Source: Lachnospiraceae bacterium (GTDB taxonomy: Bacteria; Bacillota; Clostridia; Lachnospirales; Lachnospiraceae). From it: DNA of 32,148 nucleotides. The stretch covers positions 1-32,148 of the forward strand of contig JAFUTQ010000051.1 of assembly GCA_017484135.1 (NCBI GenBank), written 5' to 3'. The translations under genes and the position numbers were made by a program. Below, piece after piece: positions 7,896 through 17,013 of the stretch (position 1 is the first letter of the stretch; the number at the start of each line of letters is the position of its first letter). The notes below the pieces were generated by a model, which saw nothing but the letters and a program-made list of their open reading frames with translations, had not been told where the DNA came from and made no database searches.

Positions 7896-8576
7896 TCACC
7901 TGCTGTTTTCCAGGTCAACCACCTCAAATACCGTCAAGATTCCTTCTTTTACCTTAAAATGCACGTCATAGCCCGCGAAAGACATGCCATACCTGCGCTC
8001 CGGATCGTCATGATATGCCGGACGCGGATCCTGCCTTAACACTTCTATGATTGCGCTTCGTTTTTCCTCCGGGTAGACGCACAGCAGCTCCTCGGGGAAA
8101 ACCACCTGGAGTCCCTCATTCTTCTGATCATGTACAAAGCCCTCCCTCGCGTCCGCATGGCAGTCCGCATAGGGAAGGTATGGTTTGATATCATAGATGG
8201 GGGTTTTATCCTTTAGATCGATGCCCGACACATGAAGAACAGGACCTTTCACTCCGTACTCAATCCGCTCCAGCCTGACAGAAGACAGACCAATCGGATT
8301 GGGTCGGAACGGAGAACGGGTCGCAAACACTCCCATATGGGTCTTTCCGCCCAGCCGCGGCGGCTTTACCGTTGCTGCCTCATGACTGCGCTCTGTTCCC
8401 TGAAATTTCCACAACAGCCAGATGTAATCAAAACCCTCCAGCCCCTTTACCGCATCGGGATTTCGGTATTCAGGCTCAAACACGACCTGTCCCCTGAGCT
8501 CTTTGATCAGGTTGCTCTGACGGGGTATTCCGAATTTTTCCGGAAAGTCTGTGTGAATATATGCAATAATTTTCAT
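7896..8576 (-). CDS. trmO: tRNA (t6A37) N6-methyltransferase TrmO
   Basis: TrmO is a SAM-dependent enzyme that methylates the N6-threonylcarbamoyl-adenosine at position 37 of certain threonine tRNAs. The protein (226 residues) carries the UPF0066/TsaA signature RSPFRPNPIGLSSVRL at about 87-102 and GIDLKDKTPIYDIKPYLPYAD at about 119-139. PRQSNL near the N-terminus and FDYIWLLWKF are also family features. The ribosome binding site is weak. It begins 11 nt after the secA stop, so it is probably expressed from the secA transcript; the link with secA and por looks like housekeeping rather than functional. Confidence 0.9.
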   Translation of the reverse strand: MKIIAYIHTDFPEKFGIPRQSNLIKELRGQVVFEPEYRNPDAVKGLEGFDYIWLLWKFQGTERSHEAATVKPPRLGGKTHMGVFATRSPFRPNPIGLSSVRLERIEYGVKGPVLHVSGIDLKDKTPIYDIKPYLPYADCHADAREGFVHDQKNEGLQVVFPEELLCVYPEEKRSAIIEVLRQDPRPAYHDDPERRYGMSFAGYDVHFKVKEGILTVFEVVDLENSR

Positions 8577-8587
8577 GATTGCTTACG

Positions 8588-11158
8588 TCAGGCATTTCTG
8601 CCGCAACACTGCTTGTATTTTTTTCCTGATCCGCACGGACAGGGCGCGTTGGGATAAATCTTTGCCACGCTCCGTTTCTTTGGCTGGTTTTTTGCGGTTT
8701 CATCCTTGTTGGTTCCTGTCACCTTTGCCACCTGTTCACGTTCCACTTTCTGTTCCACGCGTACATGCATCAGCATGCGAACGGTGTCCTCCTGAATATT
8801 GGCGGTCATCTCATCAAACATATCAAAGCCGCTCATCTTATACTCTACCAGCGGATCCCTCTGCCCATAGGACTGCAATCCGATTCCCTGTCTGAGCTGA
8901 TCCATATCATCAATGTGATCCATCCACTTACGGTCAATGGTCTTGAGCAGTACCACGCGCTCCAGCTCACGCACTGCCTCCGGCTCCGGAAACTCCGCTT
9001 CCTTTGCCTCATATAGTTTGACCGCCTGCTCCTTTAAGGCATGCTTTAAGTTCTTTACATCCTTATACTCTGCTGCCTTTTCCGGGGTAACCTGCTCCAC
9101 CGGCACAACCGGTAAAAGCAGATTGTTCAGCTCATTCAGATTCCAGTCCTGAACACTGATGTCGGAAGAAATACAGCGATCCACAATGCTTTCCACCTGA
9201 TCGGTAATCATTTTGTAGATCACATCACGCATGTTCTCCCCATTCAGAACCCTGTGCCGCTCTCCATAAATAATTTCACGCTGGTCATTCATGACCTGAT
9301 CATATTCCAGCAGATTTTTTCGGATTCCAAAATTGTTTCCCTCAATCTTTTTCTGGGCGGACTCGATGGAATTGGACAGCATCTTGTGCTGAATCTGCTC
9401 GCCCTCCGGTATGCCAAGTGCATTGAACATGGACACCAGCTTTTCCGAACCGAACAATCTCATCAGATCATCTTCCAGTGAAATATAAAACTGCGACTCT
9501 CCCGGATCTCCCTGACGACCGGAACGTCCGCGAAGCTGATTGTCGATACGCCGCGACTCATGACGCTCGGTGCCGATGATCTTTAAGCCGCCTGCCGCCT
9601 TTGCATCCTCATCGAGCTTGATATCCGTACCACGCCCTGCCATGTTGGTGGCAATCGTAACCGCACCGTGTACACCGGCCTCCGCCACGATCTCGGCCTC
9701 CAGCTCATGGAACTTGGCATTCAACACCTTATGCGGAATTCCACGCTTATTTAACATCTTGCTGACGAGCTCCGAGGTGTCGATATTGATCGTACCTACC
9801 AGCACCGGCTGCCCCTTTGCGTGTGCCTCCTCTACGGCATCTGCAACTGCGTGGAATTTTTCCTTCTTGGTCTTGTAAACCACGTCCTCCAGGTCAACAC
9901 GCGCGATCGGACGGTTTGTCGGAATCTCAATGACGTCCATCCCGTATATATCACGGAACTCCTTTTCCTCCGTCAACGCCGTACCGGTCATGCCGCACTT
10001 TTTATCGTATTTATTGAAGAAATTCTGGAACGTAATATTGGCAAGCGTTCTGCTTTCGCGTTTTACCTTTACATGCTCCTTCGCCTCGATCGCCTGATGA
10101 AGTCCGTCCGAATAACGGCGCCCCGGCATGATACGTCCGGTAAATTCGTCTACGATCAATACCTGATCATCCTTTACCACATAATCCTGATCGCGGAACA
10201 TCAGATTGTGCGCCCGCAGTGCAAGGATAATATTGTGCTGAATCTCCAGATTATCGGCATCTGCCAGATTGTCAATATGGAAGAACTGCTCTACCTTCTT
10301 CACACCCTCGCTGGTCAGATTTACCACTTTGTCCTTCTCGTCTACAATGAAGTCTCCATCCTCCTCGATCTCGACTCCCATGATGGCATCCATTTTGGTA
10401 AATTCCTTCTGGTCTTCCCCGCGCTTTAACTGCCGGGCAAGCACATCACATGCCTCGTAGATGCTGGTGGACTTGCCGCTCTGACCGGAAATGATCAGCG
10501 GCGTCCGCGCCTCATCGATCAAAACAGAGTCTACCTCGTCGATGATTGCGTAGTGAAGCCCTCTCTGCACCAGCTGCTCTTTATAAATCGCCATGTTGTC
10601 ACGCAGATAATCAAATCCCAGCTCATTGTTCGTGATATAGGTAATATCGCAGTTATAAGCATCCTGCCGCTGCTTCGTATCCAGACTGTTTAACACCACA
10701 CCAACGGTAAGTCCCAGAAAGGTATGCACCTGCCCCATCCACTCGGCATCGCGCTTTGCCAGATATTCATTTACGGTAACTACATGTACGCCCTTGCCCT
10801 CCAGAGCGTTTAAGTATGCCGGAAGGGTCGCTACCAAGGTTTTTCCTTCTCCCGTTTTCATCTCAGAGATTCGCCCCTGATGAAGGATAATTCCTCCGAT
10901 CAGCTGTACCCGGTAATGCTCCATGCCCAGCACGCGCCTTGCTGCCTCTCGAACCACTGCATATGCCTCCGGCAGAATATCGTCAAGCGTCTCTCCCTGT
11001 TCGAGACGCTTCTTAAATTCTTCTGTTTTGCCCTTCAGTTCCTCATCCGACAGAGCCATCATATCCTCGCGGTAACCCTCAATCTTGTCCACGATGGGAT
11101 AAATGCGCTTCAGTTCTCTCTCGCTATGAGTTCCAAAGATTTTTTCAATTGCCTTCAT
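8588..11158 (-). CDS. secA: Preprotein translocase ATPase SecA
   Basis: SecA is the motor that drives unfolded secretory proteins through SecYEG. All landmarks are present in 856 residues: Walker A region MKTGEGKT (100-107), [19 protein letters not shown] near 210, the [11 protein letters not shown]-type helicase motif ([13 protein letters not shown]), [10 protein letters not shown], and a C-terminal zinc-binding tail [14 protein letters not shown] (cysteines 840, 842, 851, 852) used for SecB or lipid contact in other bacteria. The ATG at 11158 follows AGGAG. A promoter of good quality lies 50-75 nt upstream, and trmO follows closely. Confidence 0.98.
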   Translation of the reverse strand: MKAIEKIFGTHSERELKRIYPIVDKIEGYREDMMALSDEELKGKTEEFKKRLEQGETLDDILPEAYAVVREAARRVLGMEHYRVQLIGGIILHQGRISEMKTGEGKTLVATLPAYLNALEGKGVHVVTVNEYLAKRDAEWMGQVHTFLGLTVGVVLNSLDTKQRQDAYNCDITYITNNELGFDYLRDNMAIYKEQLVQRGLHYAIIDEVDSVLIDEARTPLIISGQSGKSTSIYEACDVLARQLKRGEDQKEFTKMDAIMGVEIEEDGDFIVDEKDKVVNLTSEGVKKVEQFFHIDNLADADNLEIQHNIILALRAHNLMFRDQDYVVKDDQVLIVDEFTGRIMPGRRYSDGLHQAIEAKEHVKVKRESRTLANITFQNFFNKYDKKCGMTGTALTEEKEFRDIYGMDVIEIPTNRPIARVDLEDVVYKTKKEKFHAVADAVEEAHAKGQPVLVGTINIDTSELVSKMLNKRGIPHKVLNAKFHELEAEIVAEAGVHGAVTIATNMAGRGTDIKLDEDAKAAGGLKIIGTERHESRRIDNQLRGRSGRQGDPGESQFYISLEDDLMRLFGSEKLVSMFNALGIPEGEQIQHKMLSNSIESAQKKIEGNNFGIRKNLLEYDQVMNDQREIIYGERHRVLNGENMRDVIYKMITDQVESIVDRCISSDISVQDWNLNELNNLLLPVVPVEQVTPEKAAEYKDVKNLKHALKEQAVKLYEAKEAEFPEPEAVRELERVVLLKTIDRKWMDHIDDMDQLRQGIGLQSYGQRDPLVEYKMSGFDMFDEMTANIQEDTVRMLMHVRVEQKVEREQVAKVTGTNKDETAKNQPKKRSVAKIYPNAPCPCGSGKKYKQCCGRNA

Positions 11159-11206
11159 TTCGTGCTCCTATTCCTTTTTCTCGCTTCCGAAAAATAACTA
11201 CCGAAT

Positions 11207-11235
11207 ATTGTAACACTATCTGAAATTTATCTCAA
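11207..11235 (-). promoter_or_regulatory. secA promoter
   Basis: Minus-strand -35 TTGAGA (11235-11230), 17-bp spacer, -10 TACAAT (11212-11207), preceded by TGT, which makes an extended -10. It lies in the 99-nt gap between the unknown gene coupled to pflA and secA, and gives a leader of about 40 nt. Confidence 0.7.
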
Positions 11236-11257
11236 CACCTTTTGTGCTTTTTGCATC

Positions 11258-11821
11258 TCAAAGCAGCTCAAAGTCTTCCTTCATGAACCTGTGATAAATG
11301 GTATGCCCCATTTCCATCCTGACGCAATAATAGTATTCATCCACTCCGGATTCTGTAAAATAGAGCACATAATCAAAGTCCATGCCGGGTTCCATCTGTT
11401 GACAGACATAGGAGGTGCTGTATCGTGCAAATACCTCCTGCACCTGCGCGATACTGCAGGCATGATGCGTGGCAAACAACTCAATGATGTCCCGAAGGAA
11501 CGGAGATGCATCTACCTGCCCATGTACATAAGCACAGCCCTCCGGCGAAATCGAAAGCTCCATGCGGTCACCATGTATCTCCATTCGAATCGGTCCCAGC
11601 GGACTGTGCTGAAACACTTCGTTGTGCTCCAGCTGCGTCTTCATCTGAGCAAGACCTGTTACCTCACTTTGCAGAATCGCCTTCAGCGAAGACAGCGGAT
11701 AATACAATCGCACCGTCTCCCGGACATAGCCCAGCTTGATCTGTGCCTCCTTGATCTGATCTGTGATGTTTTTTAGCAGCCGTTCCTCCCGCATACCCCG
11801 CACCTTTTCTTTTTCTGTCAC
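11258..11821 (-). CDS. Uncharacterised protein coupled to pflA
   Basis: Function unknown. I take the GTG at 11821 as the start because it overlaps the pflA stop codon in GTGA, the classic 4-nt coupling; an ATG at 11794 is the main alternative. The 187-residue protein has no signal or membrane helix. Its N-terminal part contains a conserved-looking stretch IKLGYVRETVRLYYPLSSL, and the C-terminal part is rich in Tyr, Phe and acidic residues. It resembles a Clostridia-specific family I recall as DUF3877, but I cannot confirm the name. Tight coupling to the PFL activase suggests coexpression; whether it acts on PFL is not known. Confidence 0.75.
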   Translation of the reverse strand: MTEKEKVRGMREERLLKNITDQIKEAQIKLGYVRETVRLYYPLSSLKAILQSEVTGLAQMKTQLEHNEVFQHSPLGPIRMEIHGDRMELSISPEGCAYVHGQVDASPFLRDIIELFATHHACSIAQVQEVFARYSTSYVCQQMEPGMDFDYVLYFTESGVDEYYYCVRMEMGHTIYHRFMKEDFELL

Positions 11822-12555
11822 TTTACAATCTCTAATAAATCTTCCGCCTTTTTTACTTCTTCCTCGGTAGGCACACGCACATCCTTCAACGGATATTCGA
11901 TGCCCAGGTTCTCCCACTTGAAGGTTCCCAGTGTGTGATAGGGCAGAATTTCCACTCTTTTCACCGTCTTTAAGGACTTGATAAACTCATTCAGCTTCTT
12001 CAGCCCCTCCTCATCATCCGTAAGCTCCGGCACCAGCACATGGCGAATCCACATATCCTTTCCATGATCGGACAGATATTGCGCCATCTGCAGAATATTC
12101 TCGTTTGTCCACTTGGTCAAAGTCTTGTGCTTTTCCGCATCAATTTCCTTAATATCCAGCATGAACAAATCCGTCACTTCCAGCAGCTCATGAAATTTAC
12201 TGATAAACGGTTCCTCCAGGGTAAAGGGATTGCCACTGGTATCCACGGTCGTGTGTACCCCCTTTTCCTTTGCGATCCGAAAGAATTCTATCAGAAAGTC
12301 GATCTGCAATAACGGCTCCCCGCCGCTGACGGTAACCCCGCCATCCTTCCCCCAGTAATTTTTGTACCGGTACACCTTCTGAAACAAATCCTCCGGTGTC
12401 CATGTCTCTCCTGCATCAAGATTCCACGTCTCCGGGTTGTGGCAGTACTGGCATCTCATATGACAGCCCTGTAAAAAAACCACGAACCGTACGCCCGGTC
12501 CATCCACCAGTCCAAACGTCTCCAGCGAATGTACCTTCCCAACTGTATTGCTCAT
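11818..12555 (-). CDS. pflA: Pyruvate formate-lyase activating enzyme
   Basis: This radical-SAM enzyme creates the glycyl radical on PflB. The 245-residue protein carries the activase cluster motif CHMRCQYCHNP with C31, C35 and C38 binding the 4Fe-4S cluster, then VTVSGGEPLLQ, which contacts SAM, and LDIKEIDAEKH. It lacks the extra ferredoxin insert found in other glycyl-radical activases, which supports PFL as the target. The ATG follows AGGAGGAACAG. It lies downstream of pflB but is separated from it by a terminator and a small ORF, so it is probably controlled separately. Confidence 0.95.
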   Translation of the reverse strand: MSNTVGKVHSLETFGLVDGPGVRFVVFLQGCHMRCQYCHNPETWNLDAGETWTPEDLFQKVYRYKNYWGKDGGVTVSGGEPLLQIDFLIEFFRIAKEKGVHTTVDTSGNPFTLEEPFISKFHELLEVTDLFMLDIKEIDAEKHKTLTKWTNENILQMAQYLSDHGKDMWIRHVLVPELTDDEEGLKKLNEFIKSLKTVKRVEILPYHTLGTFKWENLGIEYPLKDVRVPTEEEVKKAEDLLEIVK

Positions 12556-12574
12556 TTGCTGTTCCTCCTAAATA

Positions 12575-12597
12575 TCAAAAGAGTATAACCCTTTTGA
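12575..12597. promoter_or_regulatory. Small palindrome over a possible pflA promoter
   Basis: TCAAAAG (12575-12581) and CTTTTGA (12591-12597) form an inverted repeat around a minus-strand TATACT that could be a -10. No good -35 is seen at 17 bp. The site lies just upstream of the pflA ribosome binding site. It may be an operator or merely a weak hairpin. Confidence 0.3.
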
Positions 12598-12641
12598 ACA
12601 CCCAATAAGAATTACACTCTTAAAAATTATTAGCTTTTTTA

Positions 12642-12827
12642 TTAAAATTCAAGTTCCGAGATATCAATCCCAAAAGTTGAAAGTTTTACTTTTGTTGTTT
12701 TTATTTGATATTCCAATTCTTCATTGACTTCTTTTTGAACTTTTTTAATTCTCATAAGATTGATATAGGCATCAATCAGAATCTGCTTTTGTTCTTCCAA
12801 CGTCAAAATCTCTTCACCCACTTTCAT
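12642..12827 (-). CDS. Small hypothetical protein, about 61 residues
   Basis: A short charged ORF predicted to be largely helical (LEEQKQILIDAYINLMRIKK...EELEYQIKTT), with no recognisable family. An AAGGAG stands immediately before it; the spacing to the ATG at 12827 is only 2 nt, while a GTG three codons inside has an 8-nt spacing, so the true start may be there. It lies between the pflB terminator and pflA on the same strand. Size and helix content recall small regulatory phosphatases of the Spo0E type, but their signature motif is absent, so I assign no function. Confidence 0.45.
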   Translation of the reverse strand: MKVGEEILTLEEQKQILIDAYINLMRIKKVQKEVNEELEYQIKTTKVKLSTFGIDISELEF

Positions 12828-12870
12828 CACTCCTTTATAAATATATGGATTATAAGGAAAATTTCAAAAT

Positions 12871-12902
12871 GAATTTCCGCAGAGAACCCTCTGCGGAAAT
12901 TC
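12871..12902 (-). terminator. Intrinsic terminator of pflB
   Basis: A perfect hairpin with 14-bp arms (GAATTTCCGCAGAG at 12871-12884 and its complement at 12889-12902) and a 4-nt loop, about 38 nt beyond the pflB stop. On the minus strand it is followed by ATTTTGAAATTTT. Strong GC core plus a U-rich tail make this a convincing terminator. Confidence 0.85.
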
Positions 12903-12939
12903 TATTTCTTGGTATTATGATTGCCAACTATTCTCAATC

Positions 12940-15192
12940 TTATAACCTTGCGTGGCAAGTTCTTGCGATAACGTCCTTCTGCTGCTCTTTGGTCAGATCG
13001 ATGAACTTAACCGCATATCCGGATACACGAATGGTAAAGTTCGCATATTCCTCTTTCTCAGGATGCTCCATAGCATCAATGAGCTTCTCCGTACCAAATA
13101 CGTTTACGTTCAGGTGATGTGCTCCCTGATCGAAGTATCCGTCCATAGCCTGAACTAAGTTCTTAACCTGCTCCTCCTCGGAATGTCCAAGTGCATCCGG
13201 GTTCATGGTCTGTGTATTGGAAATTCCATCCAAAGCCCACTCATAAGGAATCTTAGCAACAGAATTCAGAGAAGCAAGAAGTCCGCTCTGCTCTGCTCCA
13301 TAGCTCGGGTTAGCACCCGGTGATAACGGCTCTCCGGCCTTTCTTCCATCCGGCATTGCTCCGGTTGCTTTTCCGTAAACAACGTTGGATGTAATGGTCA
13401 GAATGGATGTGGTCGGCTCAGAATTACGATAGGTGTGATGCTTTTTAATTCTGTCAATGAAGGTCTTTAACAGCCATACACCAATCTCGTCTGCGCGGTC
13501 ATCATCATTACCATAGCGCGGGAAGTCTCCCTCTGTCTCATAGTCTACTACAATACCGTTCTCATCGCGGATGGTCTTAACCTTTGCATACTTGATTGCG
13601 CTCAGGGAATCGATTACGTGTGAGAATCCTGCAATACCTGTTGCGAAGGTTCTTCTTACGTCTGTATCGATCAATGCCAGCTCTGCATACTCATAGAAGT
13701 ATTTGTCATGCATATACTGGATGAGGTTCAGGATATTTACATACAAGCCTGCCAGCCAGTCTAACATCACATCATATTTCTGCATTACCTCATCATAGTC
13801 TAAGTACTCAGAAGTAATCGGCTGATATGCAGGTCCTACCTGTACCTTATTCTTCTCATCCACACCACCGTTGATTGCGTAAAGCAGGCACTTTGCAAGG
13901 TTTGCTCTTGCTCCGAAGAACTGCATCTCCTTACCTGTCTGTGTTGCAGATACGCAGCAGCAGATTGCATAATCATCGCCCCAGATCGGCTTCATCACGT
14001 CATCGTTCTCATACTGGATGGAGCTTGTGCGGATAGAAATAGCAGCAGCATATTTCTTGAAGCTCTCAGGCAATGCTGAGGAGTACAATACGGTAATGTT
14101 CGGCTCCGGTGAAGGTCCCATATTCTCCAGGGTGTGAAGTACACGGAAGTCCGTCTTGGTAACCATAGAGCGTCCGTCTACGCCGATACCTGCAAGGTCG
14201 ATGGTAGCCCATACCGGATCTCCTGAGAATAACTGGTTGTAAGAGTTGCAGCGAGCAAACTTAACCATTCTGAACTTCATGATCATATGGTCAACCAGCT
14301 CCTGAGCCTGTGACTCTGTCAAAGTACCATTCTTCAGATCTCTCTCTACATAGATATCAAGGAAGGTACAAACACGTCCGATACTCATTGCAGCACCGTT
14401 CTGTGTCTTGATTGCTGCCAGATATCCGAAGTAAGTCCACTGGAATGCCTCTTTTGCAGTGGTAGCCGGCTTAGAAATATCATAACCGTAAATCTGAGCC
14501 ATCTCCTTCATCTGCTTCAATGCATTGATCTGACCGGTCAGCTCTTCTCTCTGACGGATGATGTCATCGGTCATCACGCCGCATCCGCAATATTCCTTAT
14601 CTTTCTCTTTCTCCTCGATCAAGTGATCAATACCATACAGAGCCACACGTCTGTAATCGCCTACGATACGTCCGCGTCCGTAGGTGTCCGGAAGACCGGT
14701 AACGATCTTGTTCTTGCGGGCTGCTCTCATCTCCGGTGTGTAAGCATCAAACACTGCCTGATTGTGTGTCTTGTGATACTCGGTGAAGATCTTGTGGAGA
14801 TCCTGATTGATCTCATATCCGTACTCGGTCAGAGACTTCTCAGCCATCTGGATACCACCATACGGCATAAATGCACGCTTCAACGGCTTATCTGTCTGCA
14901 AACCTACGATCTGCTCTAAATCCTTTAATTCCTCGCTGATATATCCTGCACCATGAGATGTAATGGAAGATACAATATCTGTATCCATATCAAGAACGCC
15001 GCCCTTTGCACGCTCCTGTTTCTGTAACTCCTGTAATTTGCCCCACAATTTGTCAGTTGCTTCTGTCGGTCCTGCCAAGAAGCTTTCATCTCCGTCATAC
15101 GGAGTGTAGTTCTTCTGGATGAAATCACGAACATTAATCTCTTCTTTCCAGAGTCTTCCTTCAAAACCATTCCACTGTTCAAAATCAACCAT
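12940..15192 (-). CDS. pflB: Formate C-acetyltransferase (pyruvate formate-lyase)
   Basis: PFL is a glycyl-radical enzyme that converts pyruvate and CoA to acetyl-CoA and formate in anaerobic fermentation. The 750-residue protein has the expected length. The catalytic cysteine pair is C412-C413 in the run ICCCVSA, where most enzymes have ACCVSP, so there is an extra cysteine just before the pair. The glycyl-radical site is G725 in RVSGYAV close to the C-terminus. [10 protein letters not shown] and [11 protein letters not shown] are also typical of true PFL rather than of glycerol or choline lyases. The ATG follows AAGGAG. It has its own promoter and a strong terminator, and PflA is encoded just downstream. 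Confidence 0.97.
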   Translation of the reverse strand: MVDFEQWNGFEGRLWKEEINVRDFIQKNYTPYDGDESFLAGPTEATDKLWGKLQELQKQERAKGGVLDMDTDIVSSITSHGAGYISEELKDLEQIVGLQTDKPLKRAFMPYGGIQMAEKSLTEYGYEINQDLHKIFTEYHKTHNQAVFDAYTPEMRAARKNKIVTGLPDTYGRGRIVGDYRRVALYGIDHLIEEKEKDKEYCGCGVMTDDIIRQREELTGQINALKQMKEMAQIYGYDISKPATTAKEAFQWTYFGYLAAIKTQNGAAMSIGRVCTFLDIYVERDLKNGTLTESQAQELVDHMIMKFRMVKFARCNSYNQLFSGDPVWATIDLAGIGVDGRSMVTKTDFRVLHTLENMGPSPEPNITVLYSSALPESFKKYAAAISIRTSSIQYENDDVMKPIWGDDYAICCCVSATQTGKEMQFFGARANLAKCLLYAINGGVDEKNKVQVGPAYQPITSEYLDYDEVMQKYDVMLDWLAGLYVNILNLIQYMHDKYFYEYAELALIDTDVRRTFATGIAGFSHVIDSLSAIKYAKVKTIRDENGIVVDYETEGDFPRYGNDDDRADEIGVWLLKTFIDRIKKHHTYRNSEPTTSILTITSNVVYGKATGAMPDGRKAGEPLSPGANPSYGAEQSGLLASLNSVAKIPYEWALDGISNTQTMNPDALGHSEEEQVKNLVQAMDGYFDQGAHHLNVNVFGTEKLIDAMEHPEKEEYANFTIRVSGYAVKFIDLTKEQQKDVIARTCHARL

Positions 15193-15237
15193 TTTATTTT
15201 TCTCCTTTTCTTTTTTATTTTGTTGATTGCTGAGATT

Positions 15238-15266
15238 ATCTTAACACAGCATTTCGGTAAAATCAA
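15238..15266 (-). promoter_or_regulatory. pflB promoter
   Basis: Minus-strand -35 TTGATT (15266-15261), 17-bp spacer, -10 TAAGAT (15243-15238) preceded by TGT (extended -10), about 45 nt before the pflB start. A TTGACA a few bases upstream lacks a -10 at a suitable distance. Confidence 0.6.
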
Positions 15267-15315
15267 CAATGTCAAGGCAATATTTGCCCCATTTTTGTGT
15301 ACTTTATTTCATACA

Positions 15316-17013
15316 TTACCGAACCCGATCCATCTCAAATATGCGGTCTGCGATCCGCAGAGTAGACAGCCTGTGGGATACCAATACCACTGTCTTGCCG
15401 TGGCAGCTCTCCTTGAAGGTCTTCACGATCATCGCTTCATTTAATGCATCAAGATTGCTGGTGGGTTCATCCAGAAGCAGCAAGGGTGCATCATGGAGAA
15501 ATGCCCGCGCAATTCCGATCCGCTGCCGCTCTCCTCCCGACAGGGTATCGCCCAGCTCTCCCACCGGTGTGTCATACCCTTCCGGCAGCGACAGAATAAA
15601 TTCATGAATTGCGGCCTTTTTCGCAGCTTCCATAATCTCCTCTCCCGAGGCCCCCGGTTTCCCGATTGCAATATTGTGCGCGATGGTATCATGAAACAAA
15701 TGGGTCTCCTGCGTCACATAACTCTCCGCGCCACGCAGCTGACAGGTAGGAATTTCGGATATCCTTCGATCCGACAGGGTAATCTCGCCGCGCTGCGGAT
15801 CCCAGAAACGCATCAGCAGCTTCAGCACGGTGGATTTGCCGGAACCGCTTGCCCCATGAAGCCCTGTGATCTGCCCCGGCTCAATCTGTATCTCATAATC
15901 CGACAAAATCTGTTCCTCACGATTATCATACGAGAAATCCACATGTGCCATCTTCGCTCCGGTAAAATGCCTGCTGCCATTCAAATTCCTCTCCGGCTCC
16001 GGCAAAACCTCCGCCACCTGCGGCTGCTCCTTCAAAAGCGTCAGCACACGCTCGCCGCTTGCCAGAGTCTGATTCAGATTATTTGACAAAGAAGACAGCG
16101 CAATGACCGGACCAAAGGAACCCATCATGGCAATGGTTGCCAGAACCATATCTGCAAATCCCATCTCCCCGCTCTGATACAGATGCATATTTAAGAACAG
16201 CATCCCAAAGGATGCCAGCCACACAGCAAGATTCGTAAAGGATCGCTGCTCCCCCTCCCGACGGCTGAGCTGCTGCTGCAGGAAGCTAAGATGCCGGGCT
16301 CTCTCATTCATCTGTTTTTTGCGGTTCTCTCCCTGTCCATACTGTAAAATCTCATCCATTCCCCGCAGAGAATCCAGCACAAAGCTGTTCAGCTCCCCCA
16401 TTTCTGTTCGAAACTCCATTCCCTTATCACAGGTCTTTTTTCCATTGTAAAGAGGAATCGCCAGCCCCACGATCAAATATGCCGCAAATGCCACAAGTCC
16501 TGACAAGGGATGAAAATGCGCAATAAAAACTGTCATCAATCCGTTCGTCAGGATTGCAATGACAATCGGTGAAATCGTATGGGCATAAAACACCTCCAGC
16601 AATTCGATATCCGCCGTGATAATGGAAATCAGATTCCCCCGATCCTTCCCCTCCAGCTTTGCCGGGCACAGCCTCCGCAACGCGGTGAACACCTTATGCC
16701 GTATGATCTCCAACAGCTTAAAGGCAATCAAATGATTGCAATACTGCTCAGCATAGTGCAGAATCCCTCTTGCCACAGCTGCCGCAAGCAATAAAACAAA
16801 CATCTTCCGTACCGTCATGCCAAACCACAAAGATGTCACTGCCCCCGCACCATACAGCAAAAGCTCTGTTCCGATGATCGTGAGAGAAATTGCGCACAAA
16901 TACCCGATGGTACCCAGAAGAACTGCCAATAGCATGATATGTAGCAAAGGCTTTACCAAGACCACCAATTCCAGCATAATCGAAAGCCCTCTGCGTCGTT
17001 TTTTCTCCTGCAT
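15316..17013 (-). CDS. cydC: CydC-like ABC transporter, ATP-binding and permease
   Basis: This is one half of a heterodimeric exporter in which each polypeptide has six membrane helices and an ATPase domain. In 565 residues the membrane domain covers about 20-320, with Walker A GASGSGKST at 387-395, signature LSGGERQRIG from 491 and Walker B LLLLDE at 511-516. In Escherichia coli CydDC exports cysteine and glutathione and is needed to assemble cytochrome bd. The gene starts inside the stop codon of its partner (TAATG), so the two are translated together. No cydAB lies nearby, so the role here is probably thiol or another small-molecule export; the symbol is by resemblance only. Confidence 0.8.
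   Translation of the reverse strand: MQEKKRRRGLSIMLELVVLVKPLLHIMLLAVLLGTIGYLCAISLTIIGTELLLYGAGAVTSLWFGMTVRKMFVLLLAAAVARGILHYAEQYCNHLIAFKLLEIIRHKVFTALRRLCPAKLEGKDRGNLISIITADIELLEVFYAHTISPIVIAILTNGLMTVFIAHFHPLSGLVAFAAYLIVGLAIPLYNGKKTCDKGMEFRTEMGELNSFVLDSLRGMDEILQYGQGENRKKQMNERARHLSFLQQQLSRREGEQRSFTNLAVWLASFGMLFLNMHLYQSGEMGFADMVLATIAMMGSFGPVIALSSLSNNLNQTLASGERVLTLLKEQPQVAEVLPEPERNLNGSRHFTGAKMAHVDFSYDNREEQILSDYEIQIEPGQITGLHGASGSGKSTVLKLLMRFWDPQRGEITLSDRRISEIPTCQLRGAESYVTQETHLFHDTIAHNIAIGKPGASGEEIMEAAKKAAIHEFILSLPEGYDTPVGELGDTLSGGERQRIGIARAFLHDAPLLLLDEPTSNLDALNEAMIVKTFKESCHGKTVVLVSHRLSTLRIADRIFEMDRVR

Noticed and set aside
7855-7899. Longer porG start overlapping trmO
   Set aside because: No ribosome binding site, and the extra 15 residues are absent from the usual gamma-subunit start; GAGGAGG marks the start at 7854.
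11822-11917. Extension of the pflA-coupled gene back into pflA
   Set aside because: It would overlap pflA by about 100 nt, whereas the GTGA overlap at 11818-11821 is a standard coupling signal.
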